Counted from the first letter of the stretch, positions 52,226-61,002 are shown. The stretch is 64,000 bases of DNA from Vibrio profundi (GCF_005281835.1 NZ_RZIS01000008.1:36720-100719), one strand, 5' to 3'. Numbers and translations: made by a program. Notes: generated by a model from the sequence alone, not told the origin.

Positions 52226-52264
52226 GTAACGCTACCGCCCATAGGCATTAACGCAATCCCACTG
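52226..52264 (-). promoter_or_regulatory. JUMPstart sequence with ops element (RfaH recruitment site)
   Basis: On the minus strand a 39-nt segment runs from CAGTGG to GGGCGGTAGCGTTAC. It holds the 11-nt ops core GGCGGTAGCGT (52229-52239). It lies about 70 bp upstream of the wzi start codon, in the 5' leader of the long polysaccharide operon. Known role of ops: pausing RNA polymerase and loading RfaH, which suppresses termination and couples translation over long operons. Confidence 0.93.
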
Positions 52265-52306
52265 CGTAGCTGATAGTTTTACATAATAATCTAAGAGTTA
52301 TCTTTG

Positions 52307-52336
52307 ATATTATCCATATTTACATTAACTAAGCAA
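52307..52336 (-). promoter_or_regulatory. Candidate promoter of the wzi-to-wbpM operon
   Basis: On the minus strand, TTGCTT (52331-52336), an 18-bp spacer and TAATAT (52307-52312) lie about 43 bp upstream of the JUMPstart. This distance would put ops in the early transcribed leader. It is the best match I found; other TATTAT-like boxes exist nearby. Confidence 0.4.
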
Positions 52337-52349
52337 AAGCTTTTCCAAA

Positions 52350-52369
52350 GTTCGGCACTCAAACCGAAC
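52350..52369 (-). terminator. Weak terminator-like hairpin downstream of yjbH
   Basis: Stem GTTCGG / CCGAAC with an 8-nt loop is followed on the minus strand by TTTGG. It lies about 100 bp past yjbH. The short T-run makes it a weak candidate for the end of the yjbEFGH transcript. Confidence 0.4.
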
Positions 52370-52472
52370 CAGCTTCGCAAAGTAGTAATGTTTAATGACT
52401 TACAATGAAATTTAAAGAGGCTTTACTCCTTAACGCGATAGTAAAATATCGTAACAAAGCATTTTTGGGAGT

Positions 52473-54659
52473 TTACTCGACTGAGTTTGGCCTTTGTAAC
52501 CAAGAAGAACGAGCATCTGTCTGATTAAATAATTCATGTTGTTTATTCAGCATTTGCCCGCCATCTCTAGTGATAGGTAACCATTCAAAACCAGCTCGAT
52601 TTCCACTTGGTTTCACTGTAATCAAGTCAAACGGAATCGAAACATAGAAGCCTTTAGTGTAACTCCCTTCTCCGTAATCTTCGACACTCATATTTGTGAA
52701 GCTAGCAAAAGCCCCAGCAATCACACCACTTTTAAATTGTTTCGAAAAGTCAATACGCGTACCTACATCACCCGCTAAGAACTTACCAAAGCCCAACTTA
52801 AATAAAGTATCATCAAACATTTTCCACTTGGGCATATAATAACCAGTGATGAAGCCTGTTGTCCCTTGAGTCATCACATTGTAGTAGCGACCATCTTCTT
52901 CACTGAACTGCCTTTCTTGGTCATATACACCAAGCCAACTATCAGGATCTCGCTGTGAAATCGCCGTTAAGTCGGCTCCTATAGCCCAATTACTATTTAA
53001 AGGACGATACAAGATTTCGCCACCGACACCTGCGAACATACTCTCTAAATAACCAGCATAAGCCTGGCTATAAATACCATGACTGTAATCTTCAAACCAC
53101 GTCATTTGTAAATGGTCCATACGCACCGGGTTATCGTGAACGTAATCACGGAACATGGTTCTCACACGAGGTACAGAAGTGCCATCTGGTGGCGCGATAT
53201 AATTAAACTGGTCGTAGTTATCGAGTAAATTGAAATAAACAGAACCAGACATTTGTACTTTATCAGACAGCCATAAAGAGGCTCCGGTATTAATACCCAA
53301 GTTATATAGATAAAAATTTTCTGCCGAGCCAAAAGACTGGGTCAAATGTGGGGAAACCGAATAATCAAAACGTTCTCTTCCATCAAAGTAAATCACTTTA
53401 GATTCGCCCGATGGCTCATGCTCTGTCACTGAGTCAGAAACATTTGCATTAACATACTCATCATTTGCGACTTTTCGATACTGTTCAGCATCAATATGCT
53501 GCTCGGTAATAATATTCGACTGCTTGGCTTCAACAATTTGATAAGTCGTAATATAATCAGGGACAGCGTTGGCAATTACAGCTGCTGCTCTTTCTAAAGC
53601 CTCATTTCGATCTCGATATTTCACCTGGTCACCTTTAACGATGATAGTCTTTTCATCCACCATGATCTGATTATTTTCATAACCGGCTATAATATCTAAC
53701 TCTTGACTTAACTTAGTGAATTCTATGTCTTCTACCGATTCAACTTCGTGCGGTCTCAACAGAGGTGCTTCTGTATCACGCCAAGTCCCTTTTAGCTCAT
53801 TAAAGTTGGTCGTGAGGTTGAACCCTAAGGTCAGAGTATCACCGCGCTCATAACTGACCTTCGCAACTCCCCAATCGTCAAGGCGATAAACAGCCCCCAC
53901 ATTCCACGGAGTATGCTGTGTCATATTAACCCCACCTCGAGTTACCGGAAAGTCTTGGGTATAGTCGTTACTGTCATACTCCAACTTAAAGGAGAGAGGC
54001 GTATAAGACGTCTGATATTCTAACCCACCGTAAATAGAAGCAGGCCCTTTGAACCACCGCTCGAAATCGACGCTCCCCCCATTATTTTGGGTATCAGAGC
54101 TTCGTTCACAAAACTTTTCACTAGCCTTACAAAACGGATTGGTTACATTCCCACTTTGCCCCATGTAACCCCACCCCATACCAAGAGTAACATCTAACGG
54201 ACCAAAGCGTTTTGTTCCTGCAATAAACTCACCATCATACAGCCCTGTACCACCAAAATCACGGATACCGACAGCTACCTCTGGCAAATAGTAAGTCTCT
54301 TTTAATAAGCGCGCTTTAAAGTCTATTCCTTTATCGGTATAGGCTGTATCGCCACTAAAAGAAGGATCATTGCTGTAAAAAAGGTCTTGAATCAGCGTAT
54401 AACGAATCGTAGCTTCGAACCAAGGCATTAACTGAAGGCTAACGTTATACATGTGATATTCGTTATTCCACGAACCACCTACATTAAACTCCCCTTCAGG
54501 AGACATCCGCCCTGTCGGCATCTGCATCAGACCTGTGCCACCAAAATCCATTTGTGATGGTTTTAATTCTGGAAAGCTAAAGCTTTCAGTTCGAACAGAA
54601 AAAGAGCTTACAACTGCCATTGACAGCAAAGAAAATGGAAATAACGATACTGAACGCAT
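52473..54659 (-). CDS. yjbH: YjbH/GfcD-family outer-membrane exopolysaccharide protein
   Basis: A 728-aa predicted outer-membrane beta-barrel protein with a signal peptide. The N-terminus has PSQMDFGGTGLMQMPTGRM and the C-terminal part is rich in alternating aromatic strands, for example RIDFSKQFKSGVIAGAFASF. The family acts in export of group 4 capsule and related exopolysaccharide. It overlaps the yjbG stop by one base. It is homologous in position to wbfB of V. cholerae O139-type loci. Confidence 0.9.
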   Translation of the reverse strand: MRSVSLFPFSLLSMAVVSSFSVRTESFSFPELKPSQMDFGGTGLMQMPTGRMSPEGEFNVGGSWNNEYHMYNVSLQLMPWFEATIRYTLIQDLFYSNDPSFSGDTAYTDKGIDFKARLLKETYYLPEVAVGIRDFGGTGLYDGEFIAGTKRFGPLDVTLGMGWGYMGQSGNVTNPFCKASEKFCERSSDTQNNGGSVDFERWFKGPASIYGGLEYQTSYTPLSFKLEYDSNDYTQDFPVTRGGVNMTQHTPWNVGAVYRLDDWGVAKVSYERGDTLTLGFNLTTNFNELKGTWRDTEAPLLRPHEVESVEDIEFTKLSQELDIIAGYENNQIMVDEKTIIVKGDQVKYRDRNEALERAAAVIANAVPDYITTYQIVEAKQSNIITEQHIDAEQYRKVANDEYVNANVSDSVTEHEPSGESKVIYFDGRERFDYSVSPHLTQSFGSAENFYLYNLGINTGASLWLSDKVQMSGSVYFNLLDNYDQFNYIAPPDGTSVPRVRTMFRDYVHDNPVRMDHLQMTWFEDYSHGIYSQAYAGYLESMFAGVGGEILYRPLNSNWAIGADLTAISQRDPDSWLGVYDQERQFSEEDGRYYNVMTQGTTGFITGYYMPKWKMFDDTLFKLGFGKFLAGDVGTRIDFSKQFKSGVIAGAFASFTNMSVEDYGEGSYTKGFYVSIPFDLITVKPSGNRAGFEWLPITRDGGQMLNKQHELFNQTDARSSWLQRPNSVE

Positions 54660-55399
54660 TACAAGTTAACCTTATGGCGTAGAAGCTCTATAACATCTTG
54701 GTTAAGGGTGGAAAACTCACTGGGTAGAGAATCAAAAGCGATGAAAAGAATTGCCCCTGGAGCAAAATAGCGAGGGGTGAAATTCCAATAGGCATAAGGT
54801 ACTTCTATAACCTGTCCATCAGGCTGAATCACGTATGCTAGGCTTGGATTAGCCGATTTTGTTACTTCACCTTGTGGTAACTGATTTAAATAGTCGGTCA
54901 GCTGTCCCCCTTCGATCACTGGTAACTGGTGCGAATCTTTAATCGCGCCAAATAGTTCAACGAATTGCGGTCTCTCTTTAAGGTAAAGAGCAAAATGCCC
55001 ACTTAACTGAGGGTTGTGCTGTAACTGAGAGATGACAACGTTCCTGTTCAAATCAATAAACACCCGATATGAAAACTTCTGGTCCTTTAACTGTTTCAAC
55101 AAGAACCTAGCGTCCGGGTTACTCGCTGAGTAAATCGAGAGCTGTCTAAATACTTTTTCTTTATGCGCTTCTATTGTTCCATCTTCATTTAAGGCAAAGA
55201 GCTGCGCTGCAAGGCTAAAGTAGCTACCTAACCCACTCATATTAACATCATTTAAAACGTGCTCTAACCTGGAAGGCTTTTCATAATTATACGTGGCTCC
55301 ACTAATTGGGAGTTCAACGGTTAACTCACCAGAGAATGCGTTCCCGAGAATAGAGCCCAGCACACCAACTGAAATAATCATTTTATTCAAAAACTTCAT
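54659..55399 (-). CDS. yjbG: YjbG/GfcC-family periplasmic capsule protein
   Basis: A 246-aa protein with a signal peptide (MKFLNKMIISVGVLGSILGNAFSGE). The mature part has EVPYAYWNFTPRYFAPGAILFI near the C-terminus, typical of GfcC/YjbG. The ATG at 55399 is chosen because AGGA sits five bases upstream; a longer frame begins eight codons earlier. The last codon overlaps the yjbH start. Confidence 0.87.
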   Translation of the reverse strand: MKFLNKMIISVGVLGSILGNAFSGELTVELPISGATYNYEKPSRLEHVLNDVNMSGLGSYFSLAAQLFALNEDGTIEAHKEKVFRQLSIYSASNPDARFLLKQLKDQKFSYRVFIDLNRNVVISQLQHNPQLSGHFALYLKERPQFVELFGAIKDSHQLPVIEGGQLTDYLNQLPQGEVTKSANPSLAYVIQPDGQVIEVPYAYWNFTPRYFAPGAILFIAFDSLPSEFSTLNQDVIELLRHKVNL

Positions 55400-55436
55400 G
55401 CTAATCCTGTACAAACAATCCATTAAGCAAAGTTGC

Positions 55437-56105
55437 CTACCCTTTAAAGTCTTTCAGAATCGTCATTTCAATTTTTGTCATATCTGGCCCCAGGTACTGA
55501 ATCGTTTTCACTACTTGCCCAGATTCATTAACCCAAAATAGATTTTCTATCGTTTGCCCTAAAGATGGAAAGTCAATTTTCTCGGAGAATTTTTGTGTTT
55601 CTATACTATTAAGCGGAGTGATGATTAACTCATCATTAAGGTAAGTACGAGTAACATTTGCGTGATATCCGAAACGGTAGTCCGGCTGCCAATCGTAGCG
55701 AGATCGCCACGTTTGCGATTTAGGCTCTGCAGATAGGTCAAAAGCTGGCGCATTATTTCGCATCGCTACTAAGTTTTCATATGGCAATTGTAAGGTTTCA
55801 ACAACTCGTCCATTTTCTGTCACTATTAATACACGATCTGAAGACATCCACTTAAGCTGTAGCGATCCAGTATTTGTGTCGACTTCAGCAAACGCTAAAA
55901 CCATAAAAATTTGACCCTGGCCATTAATCTCAACATAAGCACTAGAATAAGGAAGTTCAGCGATCGAGTCAGATGATAGAACGATATCGTCTCCACCGTT
56001 CCAATACTCCAAAAAAGTAGAATTAACATCTTGAAATTGCTGAGAGCACCCAACCAACAGTAGAACATTAAGTAAGGACGATAGCTTTAGTACTTTGGTA
56101 GTCAT
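55437..56105 (-). CDS. yjbF: YjbF/GfcB-family lipoprotein
   Basis: A 222-aa predicted lipoprotein: a hydrophobic leader ending in LLLVGC (lipid-modified Cys at residue 20). The mature domain contains SRYDWQPDYRFGYHANVTRT, in keeping with the YjbF/GfcB family. It acts with YjbG and YjbH at the outer membrane. It is preceded by a strong hairpin that may reduce its transcription relative to yjbE. Confidence 0.87.
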   Translation of the reverse strand: MTTKVLKLSSLLNVLLLVGCSQQFQDVNSTFLEYWNGGDDIVLSSDSIAELPYSSAYVEINGQGQIFMVLAFAEVDTNTGSLQLKWMSSDRVLIVTENGRVVETLQLPYENLVAMRNNAPAFDLSAEPKSQTWRSRYDWQPDYRFGYHANVTRTYLNDELIITPLNSIETQKFSEKIDFPSLGQTIENLFWVNESGQVVKTIQYLGPDMTKIEMTILKDFKG

Positions 56106-56140
56106 AAGTAGAAGTTATCTATTAAATTCACAAGCTATGA

Positions 56141-56180
56141 AATATAAAAAGCCACTTTATGCTATGCACAAAATGGCTTT
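56141..56180 (-). terminator. Strong hairpin (attenuator or terminator) between yjbE and yjbF
   Basis: On the minus strand, AAAGCCATTTTGTGC pairs with GCATAAAGTGGCTTT (15 bp including G-T pairs) around a 3-nt loop, then TTTATATTT follows. It sits in the 97-bp gap between yjbE and yjbF and should end a fraction of transcripts after yjbE. Confidence 0.85.
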
Positions 56181-56202
56181 ACCATAATAACGGCAAAACA
56201 GA

Positions 56203-56451
56203 TTACTGCGCCGTTACAGTCGTTGTTGTAGCACCGCTATCAGAGGAAGCAACAGCTACCGCACCGGCAACAGCCACCGCACCTACTGCTACAGCTGTTG
56301 TTGCGGCAGTTCCAGCAGCAGCACCAGCAGCAGCTGTACCACCGGCAGCACCACCAGTAGAAGCTGCACCAGCAGTTGCAGTTTCTGTTGCAGCAAGAGC
56401 TGCGCCTGAGAAGCTAACAGCTAGTGCTGCAGCCAAAGCAATCATTTTCAT
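56203..56451 (-). CDS. yjbE: YjbE/GfcA-like small secreted Ala/Gly/Thr-rich protein
   Basis: An 82-aa protein with a signal peptide (MKMIALAAALAVSFSGAALA). The mature chain of about 60 residues is almost only Ala, Gly, Thr, Val and Ser, without Cys or aromatic residues. It is the first gene of the yjbEFGH (gfcABCD) set, and GGGAAT precedes its ATG. The opposite strand also has an open frame, but that is a by-product of the repetitive composition. The molecular role of the family is not known to me. Confidence 0.82.
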   Translation of the reverse strand: MKMIALAAALAVSFSGAALAATETATAGAASTGGAAGGTAAAGAAAGTAATTAVAVGAVAVAGAVAVASSDSGATTTTVTAQ

Positions 56452-56790
56452 AGTATTCCCTATTAATATAAACGTTTATACCGATACTAGACTAGCCAGC
56501 ACCAACAAGTTGTTCAGCTTAAACAACTAATTAACAATAATAGAGGCATAAACTCATTAAGTAAATGTATAAACATTAAGCAAACCACCAAAGTCAACTT
56601 GTTATACGCAAGTCTTATGAGATAAATGCCACCAATTAGTAATACCGACTAATTTCATTAACAAGGCTACTCAACCGTCATATTAATGCCTCCGCTCTTG
56701 ATTTATTCACAATGCCATTTCATGAATAGTCAAACCTAGCTATACTTCGAGCTGATTATTTTTAGCCCCAAAATGGTAAGAGCGCAGGAT
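56452..56790. promoter_or_regulatory. Divergent control region of yjbE and yibN
   Basis: This 339-bp AT-rich gap must hold the promoters of both genes. Visible elements are a perfect 7-bp inverted repeat AGTTGTT / AACAACT with a 7-nt spacer (56508-56528), a small inverted repeat AATGT / ACATT (56564-56577), and a TATACT (56741-56746) that could be the yibN -10, without a good -35. No ops element is present here. Confidence 0.4.
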
Positions 56791-57225
56791 ATGCAAGAAT
56801 ACGTAGCATTTTTTCAAGAGAACATGATTCTCGCCGTTGTATGGATTGGCCTTGTTGTGGCGATCATCATGAATATCGTAAAAACCTCAACAGCCGCATA
56901 TAAAGAAATTACAGCAGCCCAGACGACACAATTACTCAACCGTGAAAATGGTGTAGTGGTTGATATCCGAACTAAAGATGAGTTTAAGAAAGGTCATATT
57001 ACTGACGCAGTTCACATTTTACCTTCAGATATCAAAGCAAATAACTTCGGTAGCCTTGAAAGCCGCAAAGCAGACCCAATCATTGTGGTATGCAAAACAG
57101 GCCAAACAGCTCAAGCAAGTGCAAACTTACTGGCTAAAGCTGGTTTTGAAAATGTGAGCCTTCTAAAAAGCGGACTTGTCGCTTGGAGTGAAGCAAACAT
57201 GCCACTGGTCAAAGGTAAGAAATAA
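56791..57225 (+). CDS. yibN: Membrane-anchored rhodanese-like protein (YibN)
   Basis: A 144-aa protein with one N-terminal membrane helix (about 12-32) and a rhodanese domain containing the active loop CKTGQTA, so the catalytic cysteine is present. The start at 56791 (MQEYVAFFQEN) matches the family N-terminus; the open frame extends six codons further. It precedes secB, as in enterics, but grxC, which lies between them in E. coli, is missing. Confidence 0.9.
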   Translation: MQEYVAFFQENMILAVVWIGLVVAIIMNIVKTSTAAYKEITAAQTTQLLNRENGVVVDIRTKDEFKKGHITDAVHILPSDIKANNFGSLESRKADPIIVVCKTGQTAQASANLLAKAGFENVSLLKSGLVAWSEANMPLVKGKK

Positions 57226-57326
57226 AGTCGAAACTCGGCTAGAACGTGAACTTTGCCAACACTGAATACCAAGATTTGGTTCTTCTAAGCAACCAGATCT
57301 AAGCAATAATTTTTAAGGATTAAAAA

Positions 57327-57794
57327 ATGGCTGAAGCAGCACCACAAGAAGCACAACAAAACTTTGCAATTCAACGCATCTTCCTAAAAGACGTATCTTT
57401 CGAAGCGCCAAACTCTCCAGACATGTTTCAAAAAGAGTGGAACCCAGATGTAAAACTGGATCTAGACACTCAAAGCCGTGAGCTAGGTGAAGGTGTATAC
57501 GAAGTCATCCTACGCTTAACCGTTACAGTAAAAAATGCCGAAGAGAACGCGTTCCTTTGTGAAGTTCAACAAGGTGGTATTTTCTCTGCAGCTGAAATGG
57601 AAGCTGGTCAGCTAGCCCATTGCCTAGGCGCTTTCTGCCCGAACATCTTGTTCCCATACGCTCGTGAAACTATCTCTAGCCTAGTGGTAAAAGGTACTTT
57701 CCCGCAGTTAAACCTTGCACCAGTGAACTTCGATGCATTGTTCATGAACTACCTTCAAAGCCAAGCACAACAGGCTGAAGGCGAGCAAGCTTAA
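57327..57794 (+). CDS. secB: Protein-export chaperone SecB
   Basis: A 155-aa acidic chaperone that keeps preproteins unfolded and delivers them to Sec[28 protein letters not shown] and the C-terminal [15 protein letters not shown] block are typical. It has its own strong terminator just downstream. Confidence 0.98.
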   Translation: MAEAAPQEAQQNFAIQRIFLKDVSFEAPNSPDMFQKEWNPDVKLDLDTQSRELGEGVYEVILRLTVTVKNAEENAFLCEVQQGGIFSAAEMEAGQLAHCLGAFCPNILFPYARETISSLVVKGTFPQLNLAPVNFDALFMNYLQSQAQQAEGEQA

Positions 57795-57820
57795 TAGCTC
57801 AAATTTAACTTAAAGAAAAT

Positions 57821-57867
57821 AAATGCACAGAGTATCTTTCTATAGATGCAATGTGCATTTTTTATTT
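57821..57867 (+). terminator. Rho-independent terminator of secB
   Basis: Stem AAATGCACA / TGTGCATTT (57821-57829 and 57852-57860), with an inner ATCT / AGAT pair in the loop, runs into TTTTTTATTT. It separates secB from gpsA. Confidence 0.82.
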
Positions 57868-57928
57868 ATACTCACTTCTACTTTAGTTAGATACTCAACA
57901 TATAACTAACCTTATATTAGGCGGAAGC

Positions 57929-58957
57929 ATGACAAAAACAAACAATGCCTACGGAAAAGAAATTGCAATGACAGTTATCGGAGCTGGCTCATACGGCACG
58001 TCACTGGCAATTTCACTCGCACGTAATGGCGCTAACATTGTGCTTTGGGGGCATAACCCTCAACACATGGCCAGATTGCAAGAAGACCGAGCAAATCACG
58101 AGTTTTTGCCTGATATCACCTTCCCTGAAAGTCTTATTATTGAATCTGACTTATCCAAAGCGGTAGCGGCTGCTAAAGATATCCTTATCGTGGTGCCAAG
58201 CCATGTATTTGGAAACGTACTCACCAGCCTTAAGCCTCACCTGAAGAATACTTCTCGTATTTGTTGGGCAACCAAAGGCTTGGAACCAGAAACAGGCCGC
58301 CTGCTTAAAGAAGTCGCACACGATATTATTGGTGCTCAGCATTCTCTAGCCGTTCTTTCCGGCCCCACTTTCGCCAAAGAGCTCGCGATGGGTATGCCGA
58401 CTGCGATCTCTGTGGCTTCTCCCGACCAAGAGTTTGTACGAGATCTTCAAGAAAAGATTCACTGCAGCAAAACCTTCCGCGTATATGCGAACTCAGACTT
58501 CATTGGCATGCAACTCGGTGGGGCGGTGAAAAATGTCATTGCGATTGGCGCAGGCATGTCTGATGGCATAGGTTTCGGCGCAAATGCGCGCACCGCATTA
58601 ATTACGCGTGGATTAGCTGAAATGACGCGTCTCGGCGCTGCATTAGGAGCCCAACCAGAAACCTTTATGGGAATGGCCGGATTAGGTGACCTAGTCCTAA
58701 CCTGTACCGACAATCAGTCACGCAACCGTCGCTTTGGCCTTGCTCTAGGATCGGGGAAAGATGTCGATACTGCTCAAGAAGAAATTGGCCAAGTTGTTGA
58801 AGGTTACCGTAATACAAAAGAAGTGTGGCTATTAGCAAGCCGCATGGGCGTAGAAATGCCAATTGTTGACCAAATTTACCAAGTGTTGTATCAAGGTAAA
58901 GATGCACACATTGCCGCGCAAGATCTTCTTGCTCGCGATAAAAAATCAGAAAGATAG
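57929..58957 (+). CDS. gpsA: Glycerol-3-phosphate dehydrogenase [NAD(P)+]
   Basis: A 342-aa soluble enzyme making sn-glycerol-3-phosphate for phospholipids. The cofactor motif [19 protein letters not shown] is near residue 16, and [17 protein letters not shown] and GNNAR-type substrate residues ([13 protein letters not shown]) are intact. GGCGGAA precedes the ATG. It is followed after 55 bp by cysE. Confidence 0.98.
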   Translation: MTKTNNAYGKEIAMTVIGAGSYGTSLAISLARNGANIVLWGHNPQHMARLQEDRANHEFLPDITFPESLIIESDLSKAVAAAKDILIVVPSHVFGNVLTSLKPHLKNTSRICWATKGLEPETGRLLKEVAHDIIGAQHSLAVLSGPTFAKELAMGMPTAISVASPDQEFVRDLQEKIHCSKTFRVYANSDFIGMQLGGAVKNVIAIGAGMSDGIGFGANARTALITRGLAEMTRLGAALGAQPETFMGMAGLGDLVLTCTDNQSRNRRFGLALGSGKDVDTAQEEIGQVVEGYRNTKEVWLLASRMGVEMPIVDQIYQVLYQGKDAHIAAQDLLARDKKSER

Positions 58958-59012
58958 TATTAGGCCCCAAGCCTGGCTGTTATGGAAGAAAGCCAACCCA
59001 AGGATCAAATGA

Positions 59013-59834
59013 ATGAAGCACTGTGAAAAATTAAAAGTGTGGCAAGCTATTGTTCGCGAAGCACGAACTCAATCTGAGCAAGAACCGATGCTTGCAAGCT
59101 TTTACCATGCCACCATCATTAATCACGATAGTCTTGGGGCTGCTTTAAGTTATATTCTCGCCAATAAGCTAAAGACTGCGTCTATGCCCGCAATGGCTGT
59201 TCGTGAAGTGGTAGAGCAAGCGTTCTCAGAAGATCCAAGTATTATTGAAGCTGCCGCTTGTGATATTTGTGCGACCGTCACCCGTGACCCAGCAGTTGAG
59301 ATGTACTCGATGCCTCTTTTATACCTGAAAGGCTACCATGCCCTACAAGGTTACCGAGTGGCAAATTGGCTGTGGAAGCAAGGGCGAATCGCCTTAGCCA
59401 CCTATTTACAGAATCAGATTTCAGTTGCTTGCCAGGTAGATATCCACCCAGCAGCCAAAATAGGTCGAGCCATCATGCTCGATCACGCCACCGGAATTGT
59501 CATCGGTGAAACTGCTGTGGTAGAAAATGACGTTTCTATTCTTCAGGACGTAACTCTTGGCGGTACAGGTAAGGAAGGTGGCGATCGTCATCCTAAAATC
59601 CGTGAAGGTGTAATGATTGGTGCTGGCGCGAAGATCCTAGGTAATATCGAAGTGGGTGAAGGAGCCAAAATTGGCTCATGTTCTGTTGTTCTACAACCAG
59701 TACCGCCACATACTACTGTTGCGGGTGTTCCAGCGAAAGTTGTCGGTAGGCCAAAGACTGATAAACCGTCTTTAGACATGGACCAAGCCTTCAATGGGAA
59801 GACTCAACGTTTCATTCATGGCGATGGAATTTAA
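59013..59834 (+). CDS. cysE: Serine O-acetyltransferase
   Basis: A 273-aa enzyme making O-acetylserine, the first step of cysteine synthesis. The N-terminal helical domain is followed by a left-handed beta-helix of hexapeptide repeats (about 140-250) with DIHPAAKIGRAIMLDHATG and GGTGKEGGDRHPKI holding the catalytic histidines. The C-terminal tail ends GDGI; an Ile terminus is a usual feature for binding CysK. AAGGA precedes the ATG. Confidence 0.97.
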   Translation: MKHCEKLKVWQAIVREARTQSEQEPMLASFYHATIINHDSLGAALSYILANKLKTASMPAMAVREVVEQAFSEDPSIIEAAACDICATVTRDPAVEMYSMPLLYLKGYHALQGYRVANWLWKQGRIALATYLQNQISVACQVDIHPAAKIGRAIMLDHATGIVIGETAVVENDVSILQDVTLGGTGKEGGDRHPKIREGVMIGAGAKILGNIEVGEGAKIGSCSVVLQPVPPHTTVAGVPAKVVGRPKTDKPSLDMDQAFNGKTQRFIHGDGI

Positions 59835-59864
59835 CCTTCGAAGACCACTAAGGAAAATAGGCAC

Positions 59865-60992
59865 GTGCGCTATAAAGCTACTTTACGTATTACTTTGCTT
59901 TCAACATTGACATCTATTTTCTTCTTCGTCGGTATTCAGCCATCTCAAGCCGCTTCACAAAGTGAGTTGAAAGGTGTAAAAAGTGAAATAAACCGCCAAA
60001 AGCAAGGACTAACAGCACAACAGCAAAAGCTTGATACTCTCCAGCAATCTTTGAAGAAGCAAGAGCTCAGCATCGCGAGCCTTGGCCAAGATATCAAACA
60101 AACTAAGTCTCAACTTTCTCAATCAAAAACAAACATTAGTAAACTCGAACACCAGATCAAACAGCTGAACACTCAGAAAAATACGCAAACAGAGAAGCTT
60201 GAAGAGCTTCTTCAAACTTACTACGTCACTCAACGAGCTAAAGCCCCTTCTCATATATTAAATAGCGGGATAGAAGAAGATCGTATTAGCCAATACTACC
60301 AACATTTGGCAAAGTCGCGCGCTGATGCCATTGTCCAATTAGAGCAAACCCACCACGAGCTCAAATCGAGCCGTACCCAATTAGCGCTTGAAGAACAGAA
60401 CCTGACCGACCTACTGCAGCAACAAACCAAAAAACGTAACCAACTATCCGCTACTCAAACTAAGCGGAAGAAAACAGTGGGTAGTATCAAGAAAAATATA
60501 TCTGGTGATAAAAATTATCTTGCCGAATTACAACGCAATGAAACCCGCTTAAAAGCTGAAATTGCCAAAGCAGCTAAGAGAAATGCTATTCCTATGGATG
60601 GGCTAGCTAAGCGCAAAGGCCGACTGCCTTGGCCGCTAAAAGGTAAAGTGATTCACAATTATGGTACGCGTCAAACAGGCCAACTCAACTGGAAAGGCAT
60701 GGTTATCGATGCAAACTATGGCCAAGCAGTAAAATCTGTTTATTCCGGCACTGTCGTATTCGCAGAATATCTAAGAGGGTATGGTTTGGTTGTGTTACTG
60801 GATCACGGTAAAGGTGATATGACGCTATATGGGTTCAACCAAGCTCTTGTCAAAAAAGAAGGGGATAAAGTCACGGCAGGAGAAACTATCGCTTTAGCTG
60901 GTGATACTGGCGGACAAACTCGACCATCTCTGTACTTCGAAATACGCAGAAATAGCCAAGCTCAAAACCCTAAAAGATGGTTAACCAACTAG
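59865..60992 (+). CDS. envC: Murein hydrolase activator EnvC
   Basis: A 375-aa periplasmic protein: signal peptide (about 1-30), long coiled coil (about 35-235, Gln/Lys/Leu-rich), then a C-terminal LytM domain. The LytM zinc ligands are lost (NWKGMVID, LYGFNQ and SLYFEIR replace the H-containing motifs), as expected for the non-catalytic activator of AmiA/AmiB at the septum. The start is GTG with AAGGA upstream. In E. coli envC follows gpmM; here it follows cysE. Confidence 0.93.
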   Translation: MRYKATLRITLLSTLTSIFFFVGIQPSQAASQSELKGVKSEINRQKQGLTAQQQKLDTLQQSLKKQELSIASLGQDIKQTKSQLSQSKTNISKLEHQIKQLNTQKNTQTEKLEELLQTYYVTQRAKAPSHILNSGIEEDRISQYYQHLAKSRADAIVQLEQTHHELKSSRTQLALEEQNLTDLLQQQTKKRNQLSATQTKRKKTVGSIKKNISGDKNYLAELQRNETRLKAEIAKAAKRNAIPMDGLAKRKGRLPWPLKGKVIHNYGTRQTGQLNWKGMVIDANYGQAVKSVYSGTVVFAEYLRGYGLVVLLDHGKGDMTLYGFNQALVKKEGDKVTAGETIALAGDTGGQTRPSLYFEIRRNSQAQNPKRWLTN

Positions 60993-61002
60993 GTGCTAGC
61001 GA

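Noticed and set aside
56159-56530. 123-aa Ala/Pro/Val-rich open frame on the plus strand over yjbE
   Set aside because: It is the complement of the repetitive GCx codons of yjbE. The yjbE frame has a signal peptide, a ribosome-binding site and the right operon context; this one has none.
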